A stretch of DNA of 64,000 nt from Hofstenia miamia (GCA_004352715.1 SCFE01000096.1:896342-960341); one strand, 5' to 3'; positions 23,705-36,077 are shown, counted from the first letter of the stretch. Notes: generated by a model from the sequence alone, not told the origin. Translations and numbers: made by a program.

Positions 23705-24293
23705 ACACACAAAGAATACATCGCTCGTTCCTTTGTTGCATGTGCAACAGGTCCATAACTTGCACGAAGTGCATTGGACCCAGCCAGATTCTCTGTATGT
23801 GGCAAATGTTGTGTTGCATATACCACATTCGTTATCATAATTGCATGTGCTGTCTTCGCTTTCAATCTCTATGCTTGTCGCACCGGCATTTGTAGTTTAA
23901 GCAACATTCGGACGTTGGGAGGTGGGGAGGATCGGTCGGCCCGCCGTGACTTTGGCTCCACGAGGTCTTCGCGGACTGGAGGTCTGGCCACGCATATCTT
24001 GAAGCATTCCAAATAAGCTAGAATCAAGGTCGCGACCGATGCTTTCCTCACAATAGGTTTCGGATCCAACCAAGTGCCTCAACGGATGATTACGATTATG
24101 TGGGGATAATCCACAAGCCCTGAATCCACTGATGAGGTTCTGTTTTTACGAATTCCCAATCATCTTCCACAATTGGAAGAGCATTATTCCAAACGATTGT
24201 TTTGGGATAGGTCAATTTCTCAAATATTGCTCTCAAATGATAAAATCTATAATCAGCATACAGTGTAAGCATCAAATTTTTATTAACCATCAA
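23705..24293 (-). pseudogene. Transposase tail with PHD-like finger (pogo/Tigger-like)
   Basis: This GC-richer patch has a nearly continuous minus-strand frame from about 24118 to 23697, broken by one TAA at 23897-23899. It contains HLVGSETYCEESIGRDLDSS and, after the stop, ATSIEIESEDSTCNYDN, then ECGICNTTF, GWVQCTSCKLWTCCTC and FFVCSNG. The Cys/Trp spacing (C-x2-C ... W.QC..C..W.C..C) matches the PHD-like finger often found at the end of pogo/Tigger-type transposases. Upstream in another frame (24293-24096) EKLTYPKTIVWNNALPIVED and FVKTEPHQWIQ resemble the last part of such proteins. The family call is from motif memory. A host PHD exon is the main alternative, but the stop and frameshift argue for a dead transposon. 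Confidence 0.45.
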
Positions 24294-24372
24294 TAAAAAG
24301 CAAAGATTATTATTAGTTGATAAGTGGCTGACATAACCCCTAAATCTTTTTACATAATCAAAGGCGAAAATA

Positions 24373-24399
24373 TGTATATATATATATATATATATATAT
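24373..24399. repeat. (TA)n microsatellite
   Basis: About 13 TA units between two unannotated AT-rich stretches. Confidence 0.95.
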
Positions 24400-25199
24400 T
24401 AAGTTGGTCCTAAAATGCAAAGTTGGAATTTTTCTTCACTCACTTGCTGACTGAATCCCGAAACATTTATAATGATTTCAAATAATATTTAGTGGTCGCC
24501 CAAATGGGATGTATAAAATAGTAATTTGCATATATTGCCATTCTTGAGCTAAGAGATGAATCATCTCACTATTAGTTGGAGTGTGAGTTAATTGATTCAG
24601 TTGGATTACTTATTAAATGAAAGACACCAAGACTCTGTATGATTGAGATGCAATCTGCTATTTTGCTTCATACTCCAACTATGCAGGGGAAAGTGGGGAG
24701 CAATCATAAGCCGTTCCTTATCTGATTAGTCTTTCTTTGGTCAAACTATAAAAATACAGTTTTCATTCTGCAATAAACATGTAAAGTTTTGTGATACATT
24801 GAATATACAAAACTACTATATACCATAGTTTCAGAAAAAAAATTAAAAATGCCTCGCTTTTAGTATTTGTCAATGCAAATTCATTTCATTATATGCAGAT
24901 TTTCTGTTTCTTCATTTGACTGCTTTAGTTTTTTTCAGTCGATATTCGGATGAGAGTTTCTCAGATTCTCTCACTTTTGTGAAGATGCATAAAATTAGTT
25001 TTGCTAATTCTACATCAGTGTTTCTAAACGTCAGATAAAAGTTTATATATTATCTAACATTTTAAATACTTTGTGATTGCTTAAATATTTTGTAAATAAT
25101 TATAACTTTTAAAACACAGTTTATTCCATTTAATTGGTTATCAGCTAAAACGAAAAGTAAAAAAAGACAAGAAGAGGAAATTTGGTTAGTAGAAAAACC

Positions 25200-26960
25200 A
25201 ATTGAACGTTTTGCAGCAACAAATTTCCAAGGAAAGGAGAAGTTTTACATCTTCATAAGTCAGATCCTAAATTAAAAACGTGCATCAACGAGATTTCTGA
25301 GATGTTGTTTCATGTATGGGATAAAGCAAATATATCAACTGTTATCCCATACAGGATAATTGACAAGATGTATAAATATACAGAGTGTCCTAAAAATCAA
25401 GCAAAAATTTCTTATTTAGATAATTTGGAATATGAACGAAACATGAACATGCATAATCAAAGAGTTAGCAAATCACTGAGGTATAAAGTCTCCGGAGGTG
25501 TTCTTCATCAATTATATTTTTTAGTTGTCTGATTGCAAATAAACGAGATTATGCTTTCTTGATGATTTCTTCGATGTGTTTATTCCAGGTCAGGTCATTA
25601 ATAATTCTGAGTCCCAATATCTTAATGTTTTAAAGTTTCCAATAAAAGTAGATATAACATTTCCTAGAATCATTTGACATGATTTATTATAATTAATCTC
25701 CATGAGATTTATATCACACCATTCTTTTATTTGTTTGTTAGGCAAGTAGGTCTTACTTTCCATGCTTGAAATTCCAATTATAGCAGTTACATCATCAGCA
25801 TATTTAATTGTTAGTGATGGAGCAAGATTTAGATCAGCCATTAATAACTTGAAAAGTATTGGTCCAATAAGCTATCCTTGGGGGATTTCACGCCATGTTT
25901 AGAAATTTTTGCCTCTAAACTTGCCAATTTTTAATGATAGAAATCGATTTTCAAGATAACCTGCAATCCAAGCTATTATTTCTTTAGCTATCCCATAAGA
26001 TAATAGCTTTTCCAGTAATGCACGATGATTTACACTATCAAGTGCTTTCTGAAAATCCAATGCTTGTATTAAAACACTGTTTCTTTTGTCAATGTTCATG
26101 CTGATATAATCTAGTTTTGTGAGAAGAAGAATGGCAGGAGAGGTTTTTGGCTTGTATGCATATTGCATGCTATCCACAACACTTAGTGAATAGTCCTTGT
26201 TTGATTTCAGTACAAAATATTTCAATAACTTGGTTGGAATGGATGGGATTACCAATGGTCTTAGATCGTTTGTGTTCGATGTCATTCTTTTTGGGATCGG
26301 AACAAGGTTAAAATATTTCCACAATTTAAGAGTTTTGCATTGAATTGTACAACTGTTTAGAATGTTTGTCAACGGGTTAGCCAATATTTGGCACAGAACT
26401 TATATATCCTGCTGGGTAAGTCATCAAATTCGTGCACTTCATAGCTTTCTGGTAGAGTGCACCAGTAAAATTAATGTCATCAGTACTAAAATTAAAAATT
26501 GAGTAGTCTACTTTCTCGGAATTTTTGCTCTTCAAAATAACTTGAAATATTCTTCATCCAAATTAGTTTTTCTGAGATCAATCACTGGAAATTGTATACT
26601 AGTATACTTTGGATTGTTTCCAATAACAAAATAACATATCTTGTGTTTAGAGCAGCCTATTGGAGCTAATAAAGTGGCAGATTGAACATTGTTAAGGGCA
26701 TGGTTGGAGTAGAGTATATGATCTATAATGGAATTACCATGTGTAACTTCATTAACAGTTTGATGAAAAGAAAGATTACCACAAATATCACCTAAGTACT
26801 TATAGCAGAAATCAGTGTTAAGATCTCCAGCGAATATGATTCAGATAGCTATCAGTATTTTCAATTAAGCATTGTAAATTGCTTCATATGTTTTCCAATT
26901 CAATCCTGGAGGTTTATATACACACTATAAAAACCTTGTACATAAAGGAATATCTATTAG
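25200..26960 (-). pseudogene. Decayed CR1/Jockey-like LINE ORF2 (endonuclease plus RT)
   Basis: Minus-strand order matches a LINE ORF2. The endonuclease end (about 26840-26660) has FAGDLNTDF and GNSIIDHILYSNHALNN. The RT (26384-25899) has LRPLVIPSIPTKLLKYF, ALDFQKALDSVNHRALLEKL and AWIAGYLENRFLSLKIGKF. The catalytic block (25841-25590) has LTIKYADDVTAI and the thumb region (about 25650-25545) reads IKILGLRIINDLTWNKHIEE. Further downstream AIRQLKNIIDEEHL and YTSVIC continue in shifted frames to about 25200. Several frameshifts and stops separate the blocks, so it is inactive. The endonuclease SDH-type motif appears altered (CSKHKI). Confidence 0.85.
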
Positions 26961-29407
26961 CATCAACTCAGTTTCAGCTGGTACATTTGTTAGATTAAGT
27001 TGTTTATTTTTCCTAAGCTATTCTTAATCCATGCACAGATTAGATTGATTAGAGTTTAACATAGTAAACGAACAATCTTTAATAATAAGTCAAATAGTTA
27101 AAATTTAATAGAACTGTAATTTGAAATTCAACTTACTGACAACGATTTATCAATATGATTAATCTCCAGATATTTTATTATTAACTGAACATGGTAAAAG
27201 TTAATTGCCAATTTTGCAGTGGAATCGATTATTGCAATTAACTGCTTACATGTAAACAACCTTAGAAAAAGCAACAACTACAAGAGCATTTATATTATGC
27301 CACTTTTTTCCAAACATTTCCTAAAAATTTATTTTATATGAAAATGAAATTTGTGCTTATTTTAATTCGTATATGTATTTTTACAAGCTTTGCAAACCTA
27401 CTGAAGTTTCACTAGAAAATGCTGACAATTTTTAATACGAATTTCATTTAAAATGTTGTTAATTTCTTTTACTACAACAATTTATGTAATGCGTTAATGA
27501 AAACAATATTGGTATTTAGAATCATACAATATTAATTATTTTTTGAATTGAAATGTTGACCAAAAATAAGAAGGAACAGAGGATTTTCTTCTGCAAGAAA
27601 TGTATATTGGACAATTTCAATCTACTTTCCTCCTTTATGAGAACCGGATTGTATATCGACCACCAGAAAAAGAAAATTTGGCAGCCGTTGCCAAAGTCTT
27701 ACCCAAGTATCATAGTTAACATAATGATTTTATATGAAAATTTGCTGTCAAGGAATATCCATACATTATAATGAGAATAGTCTATTTGACGATGCCCTGC
27801 ATCCCATTGGATAGATCTTCCAAACTTCTGGATAGAAAAATGATTTTTCCAACAGAAAAGCGTATTGATTGTCCATTAGTATTTAAAAAGTATTTAACAA
27901 TTTGTCAAATTTTAATGTATGCTATTTTATTATTAAACAAAATAAATTTATCAATGTAATTTTATCCAGAATCCATTAGGGTTTCGTCTCACACATAAGT
28001 GATTACATTTCCATAATGACAGAAATTCGATATTATAAAAACAATACTTTAGAAGAACGTCCGTTTGAAGTTATTTAAAAAAGGATAAGATATTCTGAAT
28101 TCAAATAATTTTTACAATTTAATAGTAATTTAAATGAACAGCGTTATGAAATTTGTGTTTATTTTAATTTTTATATGTATTTTACAAGTTTCAAAAATAT
28201 TGTTGCCAATTTTTTACACGATTTTCATTTAAAATGTTAATTTCTTTTACCAGAACAATTTATATGATGTTGTAAGGAAAATAATATTTTTCTGCATATC
28301 CAAGCAATATGTCCCTTAAAATAAGAGGTACTAAACATTGGTATGTTTGTATTTTTGTTTATTAATCTTTAAATGCATGGTCAATTGGAATAAATACCAG
28401 AAGGTGAGAAAGTATTGGTATCTAGAGTCATAATAATACTAATACTATTTATTGAGGTAATCACCCTTTAACGGTTCGTCAATTTTTGGGGTATGTCATA
28501 ACCCATCCAACATTGAAAGTGATATTGGTAAAAGACTATTCACGTTAATACTAATGCAGTTTTGACTTTTACTATTTTTTTATAAGCAGTCACGTAAGTA
28601 AGTTTTCACTCATTAGTTATACACTGCAAAATGATTAAACAGTAATTGTCCTCGAGAGACCATTGGGGTATGTGATACCCCACATAGATCTTAGTAGATT
28701 TTGCAACTTATATATTACTCAATCTTTCATATACCGAGTTTTTTCGAATATGTAAGGCAAAAATACATTTCAAAATTTAATGTTTAAGCATATCTTGGTA
28801 GATAGATATCAAAAGTGTTGGTTACTCAAGCAATATTATAGAACGTTGATGAGATGATGATATTCACATATTTCCAGACTTAAATGATTAGAAGTTTGTA
28901 GCAGTTGAATAGTTCGATAGCATCAATGGGTGCACTTGCACAAATTTTGAAGATCCTTCGTTGAAGTAAGTGGTGTAAGTTTCAAAAATTCAGTTAAACA
29001 AATTTTGTTAAAAGCTTTTTCAACAAAGTGCTATTGTCAATTACATGTGTTAATACAAACTTAGCAAAGGTTGCAAAAAAGACATTTATATCCTACCATG
29101 AATCTTGCTAGCCATGAGTCTGACCAACTAATTGTTTTTCAGAAACTTCATCTTTCACATGAGAAGAGAATAGCAATTCATTGGAATTTGGAATTTGCTT
29201 GTTATTGAGTTGGCTTTCAGATTTATTTGAATGTAATGCAGTGAGGGAACGTTGACACAAATGGACACTAATATTTTCTTTGGAGAATTATACTGTTGAA
29301 TTAGCTGTAGAAATATTAGAATTTAATGACTGCTTAAATTTTTTGCTTGAAGGTGTCATTTGTTCACTTCAATGCAATAAATGATTTCAAGATTTTGTAA
29401 TTCAATT
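26961..29407. other. AT-rich stretch with an internal degenerate direct repeat
   Basis: No gene is supported; the two ORFs at 27553-27959 have no recognisable domain. Segments 27340-27545 and 28148-28450 are diverged copies of each other (for example atgaaatttgtg.ttattttaatt and tttcatttaaaatgtt...aatttcttttac occur in both). A perfect hairpin GGGGTAT-GTG-ATACCCC sits at 28665-28681. Confidence 0.5.
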
Positions 29408-30092
29408 CAGAGATGGAAGTGGGGCGGATATTTGTGAACTGCCCTGCCCCACCGAACAGAATTTGTGCTCTGCCCCATTTCCACGTGTTGACATCTGCCC
29501 ACGTTTTCTATTCTACCACCCCAAATTGGCCTATTAAAAAATTCTGCTGCAAAAGTACTTACGATATTTTATTTCCCCATATTTGTTCTATGACAATTTA
29601 TATTGCACTACACCACACCACCCCTCAACTATTTTGAATCTTTATTTCCTAGAAAATACAGAATCATTTTTAAAGTGTCATCTCTACTATTACTACCAAT
29701 AGGAATCTAAGAACAAACGTGATGCTGAAGTATATTAATAAAATGAAATTTAACTTTAGCACTTTATAGCTTTTTATAAACGTAATATTTTATATAATAC
29801 ATTTATACAAAGAAAATTGCACTCCTTCCAATGTAATTGCAAAACCTATTGACTACAAATCAGATCAAAATGATCTTGCTGATTTTTTTGATTAGAACTA
29901 AATGTCACCAAAAGCTAAAAATGCATACTAATCAATTTTTGCAAAAATTTCCAAGTAAATTAATCTTTTTAAGCAGGGAAATTTGATGTAAAAAATACTT
30001 TTACAATCCCTAAAATTAATTAACTAAAAAGTGTTTTTGCCCCAATTTTGCCCCATGGGTACCAATTTTCCCCGCCCAGTCTTTCCAACGTG
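29408..30092. mobile_element. Probable hAT-like non-autonomous element
   Basis: The left end reads CAGAGATGGAAGTGGGGCGG. The right end on the opposite strand reads CACGTTGGAAAGACTGGGCG. The two align as CA....TGGAA.G.GGGCGG, a hAT-like terminus. The first 100 and last 80 bases are rich in tgcccc and gcccca, unlike the AT-rich middle. No matching 8-bp target duplication is visible, so the exact borders are uncertain. Confidence 0.5.
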
Positions 30093-30817
30093 TCGACATT
30101 GCAGAAATAACTGTTTCAAAAATTCTATAACAATTCCTGTATTTTTCATAAAAAAGCTTCCATGTTATTATGTTAATAATTCACAAATGTGACTTCACAG
30201 CAATAGTTTTCTGGAATTTCATATATTGATGCCTACAATGAGCAAGCATGCTTGTATTGGTATAGACTCTGAAGGGGCATATATTTACTGGTGTTTTCAT
30301 ATGTTAGGATCTATTTGTAAGTGCTTACGAGGTTTGTAAGCAATTAGTGAGTTTTAGTTATTAAGTTTTTGGAAATAAACGACGTGCGTATGCTAGGAAA
30401 TTTTGGAAATAATCATGTTTTATCCCCCTTAAAATATACATTTTAGTAATTTTTATAATATTTAATTAAAAATTAAAATGAAATGTAAATTGCAATTCAG
30501 GCATGTAATATTTGCGCTATATACACCATAATATACATCATAAGAGACTTTCTACATTAATTCTATTATAGGTAGACAATAGTATGTGAATCTAGTGTTA
30601 ATAATACATTGCAAACACATTCAAAAAAGTGAATTAACTTATAATGTAAACTAATTTTAACTACAAGTTTAATTACTGAATGTTTCAGATTTGCTGCCAT
30701 TACATGTAAAATTCGATTTAACAAAATAATTTGTACATTAAAATAACGATAATCACTGCCAAATCGCACTTTCCCATCTAATTGTCTGGCAAGAAACTCA
30801 TTGAATGATTAAGCCCC

Positions 30818-30886
30818 GTTTACATGATAAGCTTTCCCTTATGACAATCACTTCCCCTTATGTAAGAGAAAACTTGTCGTGTAAAC
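30818..30886. repeat. Short inverted repeat (possible MITE end)
   Basis: A 19-bp arm at 30818-30836 (gtttacatgataagctttc) pairs with 30868-30886, with three mismatches, around a 31-nt loop. The arm is preceded by ttaagcccc, reminiscent of MITE termini. Confidence 0.45.
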
Positions 30887-31188
30887 GCAAATTCGACCAA
30901 CATAATTGCTCGTAAGGGAAAATTGTGAACTCGAAAATGTTGGTAACTTTTAAAAATATTACGGACTCTAATAGAAAAATATGACAATTATAATCTAGAG
31001 AAATTGCAGTTACCACGAAAGTGAAGATGTTTTTCAAGCTCTACTTCATCAATAACAAATGATTCAATTATTGAATTTCACTCTCGCAGATTGTTTTTTA
31101 AATTTCATTATTGTGTCAACAATTCACTTCTTGAACAATTAACATTTGAGCAAAAGCAAGGTCTTTAAAACAAAAGAATTTTGAAGAA

Positions 31189-31601
31189 ATGCTTCTAAGT
31201 GGTGAAGTCACTAATGCTTATTTAGCACATCTCACAGCAATATGGTTTCAATGTCTCCCAATTAAAAATTCAATTGCCGCTGTTCCTGAATCAGAAACAA
31301 GTTCAAAATTGTATGATAGACAACTTGCTTATCAAAATCTTGTTATAGCACTTTTTCAGAGCTGTTTAAAATGCTGACGTTGATGCTTGTAACGCCAGTG
31401 TCATGTGAAACTGACCGCTCTTTTTTAGCCTTTGGGAGTCTTAAGACCTGGCTAAGATTAACCATGATCCAAATTAGGCTTAATTATATTTCAGTGTATC
31501 ACACAGGTCAAGACAATGTTGACTCAGTTAAAATTGATGATTTGGTGGTTTTACTTATTAACAGCACTGAAATATGTAGAAAATTATGTGGCAAACCATA
31601 A
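31189..31601 (+). pseudogene. hAT transposase C-terminal dimerisation region
   Basis: Two adjacent frames together read YDRQLAYQNLVIALFQ, then LMLVTPVSCETDRSFLAFGS, then LKTWLRLTMIQIRLNYISV and VKIDDLVVLLIN. This matches the C-terminal dimerisation region of hAT transposases of the ZMYM/TTF-like group (usual form LTLPVT.A..ERSFS.L..IKTYLR..M...RL). A one-frame slip lies near 31371. The N-terminal zinc finger and catalytic core are not present nearby, so it is a fragment. Confidence 0.75.
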
Positions 31602-32639
31602 ACTTCGATTTTGTATTTACATTTGATATTCTAGTATACAATCTTATGTTTTACGTTATTTTCATGCTTTTTGTATTAAGTTTTTGCTAATATAAAATCA
31701 TATCCCCTTCCCGAACGAATTTTTACTTTCCTAAATGGGAAATGTTTTCATTTATAGCAACTGCTGCAAAATTTCATAAAAATGACTTTTAGAACATATT
31801 TATTCAGATATATATTTGCTGTTTTATTATTGTCAGTAAGCATAATGTACGTGCAAATTTAGCATTACAAAACTATTTAAAATTAAGAAAAAAGTTCTGC
31901 AAACAGAATCATTGCGCCAGAATACACAATGAAAACTGCTTTTTGCAAGAAATAATTTTTCAAGAAACCTGACTTGCGTACAGAAGACAACCTGTTCTTG
32001 TTTGGATTTTGATGCATTTTTTACATTGAATTTTAAAATTTTTGCTAACAGCTTGAACAATTTAATAAAAATATTGAATATGAAATCAATTAAAAAAAGC
32101 GTTAATGAATAAAAAATTTTACCCCCCCTCCCATTTTCGAAGGTATCATTCAGTGATTATCATTAAACAGTGTCTTGTCTTTTAAAAAAACCGTTTTCCA
32201 CAGTTTTAATCTTATTAGAAAATTCGCAAATTGTTAGTGACCCCTTAAATGGTGGAAATTTGTTCAAAATTGCATTTCAGTGCCAGATGTATTTGAAAAC
32301 TTAACTTCTTAATGAAAATTCCGATTTCTTGAAAGTCAAATAGTTCTCATAAATTGCAAATATAATCTTGATTTTGAAGTCCATGTATTCATCACTTAAT
32401 TTAAAATATTTTTTTCCACAGATAGGCTACCCAATCCCAAATAAGGAGCGCCCTGCCCAATGTCATTGATTATGGTAGCTACAAAGCTTGCAACAAATCA
32501 GAATCTTAAAACGTAAATGGAAGTTGAGACAATTCTCTACTGCGTTGTTTATTTTTGTAATGTACGCTTGAAATATTTTTGAAAAATCATCGTAGATTTT
32601 CAGAAAATTCATGGGTAATATTGTCTTAAAAATCCTTTT

Positions 32640-32980
32640 TTAAAAGGAAAATCTTTTTAGAAAATTTGAAAATCGTGAGCAATGGCATCTATTTGTGAAT
32701 GTGCTTGAACGTAGTGCTTAAATTTGTACTAAAGCATATTGCTTTGGCTCAAGCATTTGAAAATTCTCAAGAAAAGATTTAAATTCTCTTCATGCCTAAG
32801 GTTCATGCATTTCTATTTTCTAAGGTTTAGAGCACATGGAAGCAACACTGAAGTTGACTATATGTAGATAAACCTCCGAAGCCCATTGAAGTGCGCCATG
32901 AATAACGTAAGACACTGGGGTTGGAAAATTCGCGCAAAGGCCTTAATGGGAAAATGCTTAAGTGTGGTCTTAAGCGTAAA
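32640..32980 (+). repeat. Dispersed repeat family, copy 1
   Basis: Shares long diverged stretches with 40622-41040 and 62554-62880, all in the same orientation. Common landmarks are a gaaaagatttaaatt.tct block, a ctaaggtttagagcacatgga-like block, and a cct.c...cccattgaag/agg block followed by gccttaatgg. It has no recognised coding capacity. Confidence 0.6.
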
Positions 32981-34409
32981 TAAAAAAACACTCCTTCTTC
33001 TCTGGTGCCTTCTGATTTTGCATATCTGTATTAATTATTGACTTATTCGCGATAAATTTTTTTTAAGGATCATAAAAAATTTAAGAAATTCCGAAGCTGC
33101 TTAAGGTCAGTGATATTTAATTCTTTACATTAAAAATATTTCGAAACTCCAGCCCCTCTGATTTTTAAGGGGCTTGAAGCTACTGCAACCAAGATTGTAA
33201 AACCTTCTAGTGTGTTCACAAATAGGAATCAATTGTGTAATAATACATGATGAAAACTACAATTTCCAAATAATTTTCATTATTCAGATTCATTCTCATT
33301 TAAAGTTTCTAAATATGAAACAAAATTATAAAATAATAAGAACAATTGAGGAATTCTTATTATTAAACATTTCTTACTTTCGGAGTTTAATGCAAAGAAG
33401 TTTACCCAATTTTGACAACAGTCCACTCAGTGACATAGACAGTAAACAAATTGGGAAGGGACAACATCAATCTCACGTTTACTGAAAAATACAAATGATG
33501 TAATTTTCTTCAACCTTTATTATATTTTCATAAAAGGCTCAAATTCGAAGTCTAGTATTTGAAAATTTGGAGGATCCATGACCCTTTCGCCCCCTTGGCT
33601 ATGCCTATGAGCGCACAATTAATTTTTTCATAACTTTGTAATATTTTTTCATATATTTTTATTTTGTTAGCAATAAATCTTTTACTAAAAAATAATATTA
33701 TTAATATTATTAAAAAAATGTACAAAAAAGCTAAAATGTGCCCTCTTGAGCCTAAAATATTATCAAATACACAAGCATTCTAAGCACATTTAGAGTTCCT
33801 GGACTGAGTCTCCACATACATAAATATAAGCACATACATTTATTACTATTACATAATATATAATTAATTAGAAACTTTAAAATTTTGAATACTAGCTTTT
33901 CAATTTCAAAATGAAGTGAGTAATTATTTCAATTTTAAATTATATTTTTGGGAATTTAGATTCGTATAGAAAGGAAAATCCTTAAATGGACTTTGAACCA
34001 AAGGAGTACCCAGCCCATGTAATGGAGGGGGCAAAGAAAAATATCTAACCATTTTATTGCAGTGTTCTTACTAATCTCATTTGCCCCGGACCCTAGGCTA
34101 CTGCTTTGAACAAATAAGCTTATTAATTCTAGACCAAATATGCTTCTTTCATGACAGAGATATGCTTACACAGGATCATCACTATTTAATGCATTAAAAT
34201 ATTTAACAGATTTTCTCATCAGCTCTGCTTTAAATGGTTCTACAAACTTTCTTTACTCGACAAAATATGTCATGTACACGTACACATTCTACATGATTTT
34301 CAAAAAAACCATTTTCTGAGTATTAATACGAACTAAATATATGCCAAAACCTTTTTTTATTTTGGGGTTGCTGCATGCTAAATTTCATGAATCAATCAAA
34401 AAAGATACA

Positions 34410-34415
34410 TTTATT
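34410..34415 (-). terminator. Polyadenylation signal for the lectin-domain gene
   Basis: AATAAA on the minus strand, 22 bases past the TAA stop at 34437-34439. The position fits this gene, though AATAAA is common in AT-rich DNA. Confidence 0.5.
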
Positions 34416-34436
34416 AAATATTTATAAAAAACAAAC

Positions 34437-36077
34437 TTAATATTGGCTTAGGAAGTCATTTTGATCAATTTCACATAAAGCTCGTTGGTTCCGGCTACAG
34501 TCTTGTACATCTACGTAGTTACATTTTGGACATAAACAATAGCAATTTCCGTACATTCCACTGTGGGTGGACGGCAGTTCATTATTCTTAAAAGTGATGT
34601 TTTCTTGTGGAAGCCCACCACTGCTGCTCCAAGTAAAATGACCTTCATGGGCGTAATCACTAGCAGCCAACCATACATTCCCTTTGAATTCTTCGCTCTT
34701 GTTGAAAAGAAATTCCATTTCGTCTTTATCGTGAATTACTGCTCCTCTTCCAAAGTCGATATGGTGGCATGTTTGTTGCCCCAATTTCCAGTCATTCCTG
34801 CTGTATAGAAGGCAATAGCATCTAATGGTATTAAAGCAAAAAAATTTTGCACACTGCCGGACAATAACTGCAATATTGGAAACCCTTATGTTTCGCTCGT
34901 TTGTAGCTTGCAATGAGCCCTCAAGAGTGCACAGTGCAGGATTGGTGGACAAACAAGATTCTTCAATAAACTGCAGTTTGGAATAGTGCTCACGTTTCAT
35001 GCAATACTGACCATGTTTGAGATTGTAATCCTTCCCCCACTGAAACTTATCTTGTTTAATTGCTGGACTTCTGTTTTCCAACCACATCCATTCATGGTGA
35101 CGCAGAAAATTACTTGCACCAATCATACCCTGCATATCTCCTCCCAGATCTATAACGAATTTCTGCTCTTTTTCAGTTTGAAACCATACCAATCCTTCAA
35201 AGTCTAATTTACTCTGACACTTAAAGTGCGCGTCGTGCCAATTTCTGAATACGGGATGAGGGCTTGTGTCTTCTCCAAAATATGTATAGCAGTAACAATT
35301 CTGATCATTGCATGAAAACTTAACGCAAATCTTCTTTATTTTGGATTGCATAGTCTTATTAAAATATGATACAGCGTTAACATTTGTTTCGTTATTAAAT
35401 GATAAATTTATTCGCCGCTTACAAATAGCAGCATATTCATTAGCAGAGGAGTATCTATCAAGTTCACATTCGGATTCTTCTACGTAAGAACCCTTAGCTT
35501 TAATAAGACAGTTTTTTGCTATGATTTTGGAACCATGATTTAAAATTGTGTAAAAATCTCCATGGACATGTTTGTTATTTGTCCATTTAATACGTGTTTC
35601 TTTTTTTATTCGAAAAGCACCTACCCAAAGTGCGATATCAAAGCCTTTCTCTTGATTTGAAATCACATCAAATTGCTCCCATTCTTGCATACTTCCAAAG
35701 ACACCCAGCTCACCCTTGCCATGAAAAAGAGACTTGCATTTTTCCTTCATTTCGAACCAATCTCCCTTTGATTCGGTTGCACAAAAGCACTTGTTAGCAT
35801 AGCACACCAAGTTGGTACAGGTATTAATGACATCAATTGAAGCGTTTAAAGAAAGGAACACAGTCGGGTGTTCATTTTTGAGCACCTCAATTTCGTGTTC
35901 CTCTTGTTCAATGACAGCTTCAAGATTGCTCACATTGTGGAGATTAACACAGGTAATAGCAAGTAGAACTACAACAAATATGTGCCATTTATTTTCTTCG
36001 CACCAGTCTCTAGCTCTTCCAACATAGTAGTTTTCAGACGCCGCTTTTAACGAATTTTGTAAATGCACCTTTAGCAT
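34437..36077 (-). CDS. Type II membrane protein with three C-type-lectin-like domains
   Basis: An uninterrupted 546-codon ORF. I use the ATG at 36075-36077; the frame is open 70 bases further up but only from TTG. There is no signal peptide. A single hydrophobic segment (WHIFVVVLLAITCVNL, about residues 31-46) after a basic N-terminus predicts a type II anchor, followed by an acidic heptad-like stalk (50-70). Three domains follow at about 87-219, 251-383 and 409-535. Each opens with C-x3-4-C-x4-5-C-[FY]-C, then a Trp and Cys helix, and closes with a C-terminal ICKRR, ALCTLEG or ALCEID strand typical of the C-type lectin fold. Canonical Ca-binding EPN/QPD and WND motifs are not evident, so sugar binding is doubtful. 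Several N-glycosylation sequons are present. Likely an extracellular recognition or adhesion receptor; the ligand is unknown. It has no introns as drawn, but an upstream noncoding exon is possible. Confidence 0.8.
   Translation of the reverse strand: MLKVHLQNSLKAASENYYVGRARDWCEENKWHIFVVVLLAITCVNLHNVSNLEAVIEQEEHEIEVLKNEHPTVFLSLNASIDVINTCTNLVCYANKCFCATESKGDWFEMKEKCKSLFHGKGELGVFGSMQEWEQFDVISNQEKGFDIALWVGAFRIKKETRIKWTNNKHVHGDFYTILNHGSKIIAKNCLIKAKGSYVEESECELDRYSSANEYAAICKRRINLSFNNETNVNAVSYFNKTMQSKIKKICVKFSCNDQNCYCYTYFGEDTSPHPVFRNWHDAHFKCQSKLDFEGLVWFQTEKEQKFVIDLGGDMQGMIGASNFLRHHEWMWLENRSPAIKQDKFQWGKDYNLKHGQYCMKREHYSKLQFIEESCLSTNPALCTLEGSLQATNERNIRVSNIAVIVRQCAKFFCFNTIRCYCLLYSRNDWKLGQQTCHHIDFGRGAVIHDKDEMEFLFNKSEEFKGNVWLAASDYAHEGHFTWSSSGGLPQENITFKNNELPSTHSGMYGNCYCLCPKCNYVDVQDCSRNQRALCEIDQNDFLSQY

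Noticed and set aside
34563-36027. Plus-strand ORFs inside the lectin-domain gene
   Set aside because: Antisense shadows; the minus-strand frame has domain structure throughout.
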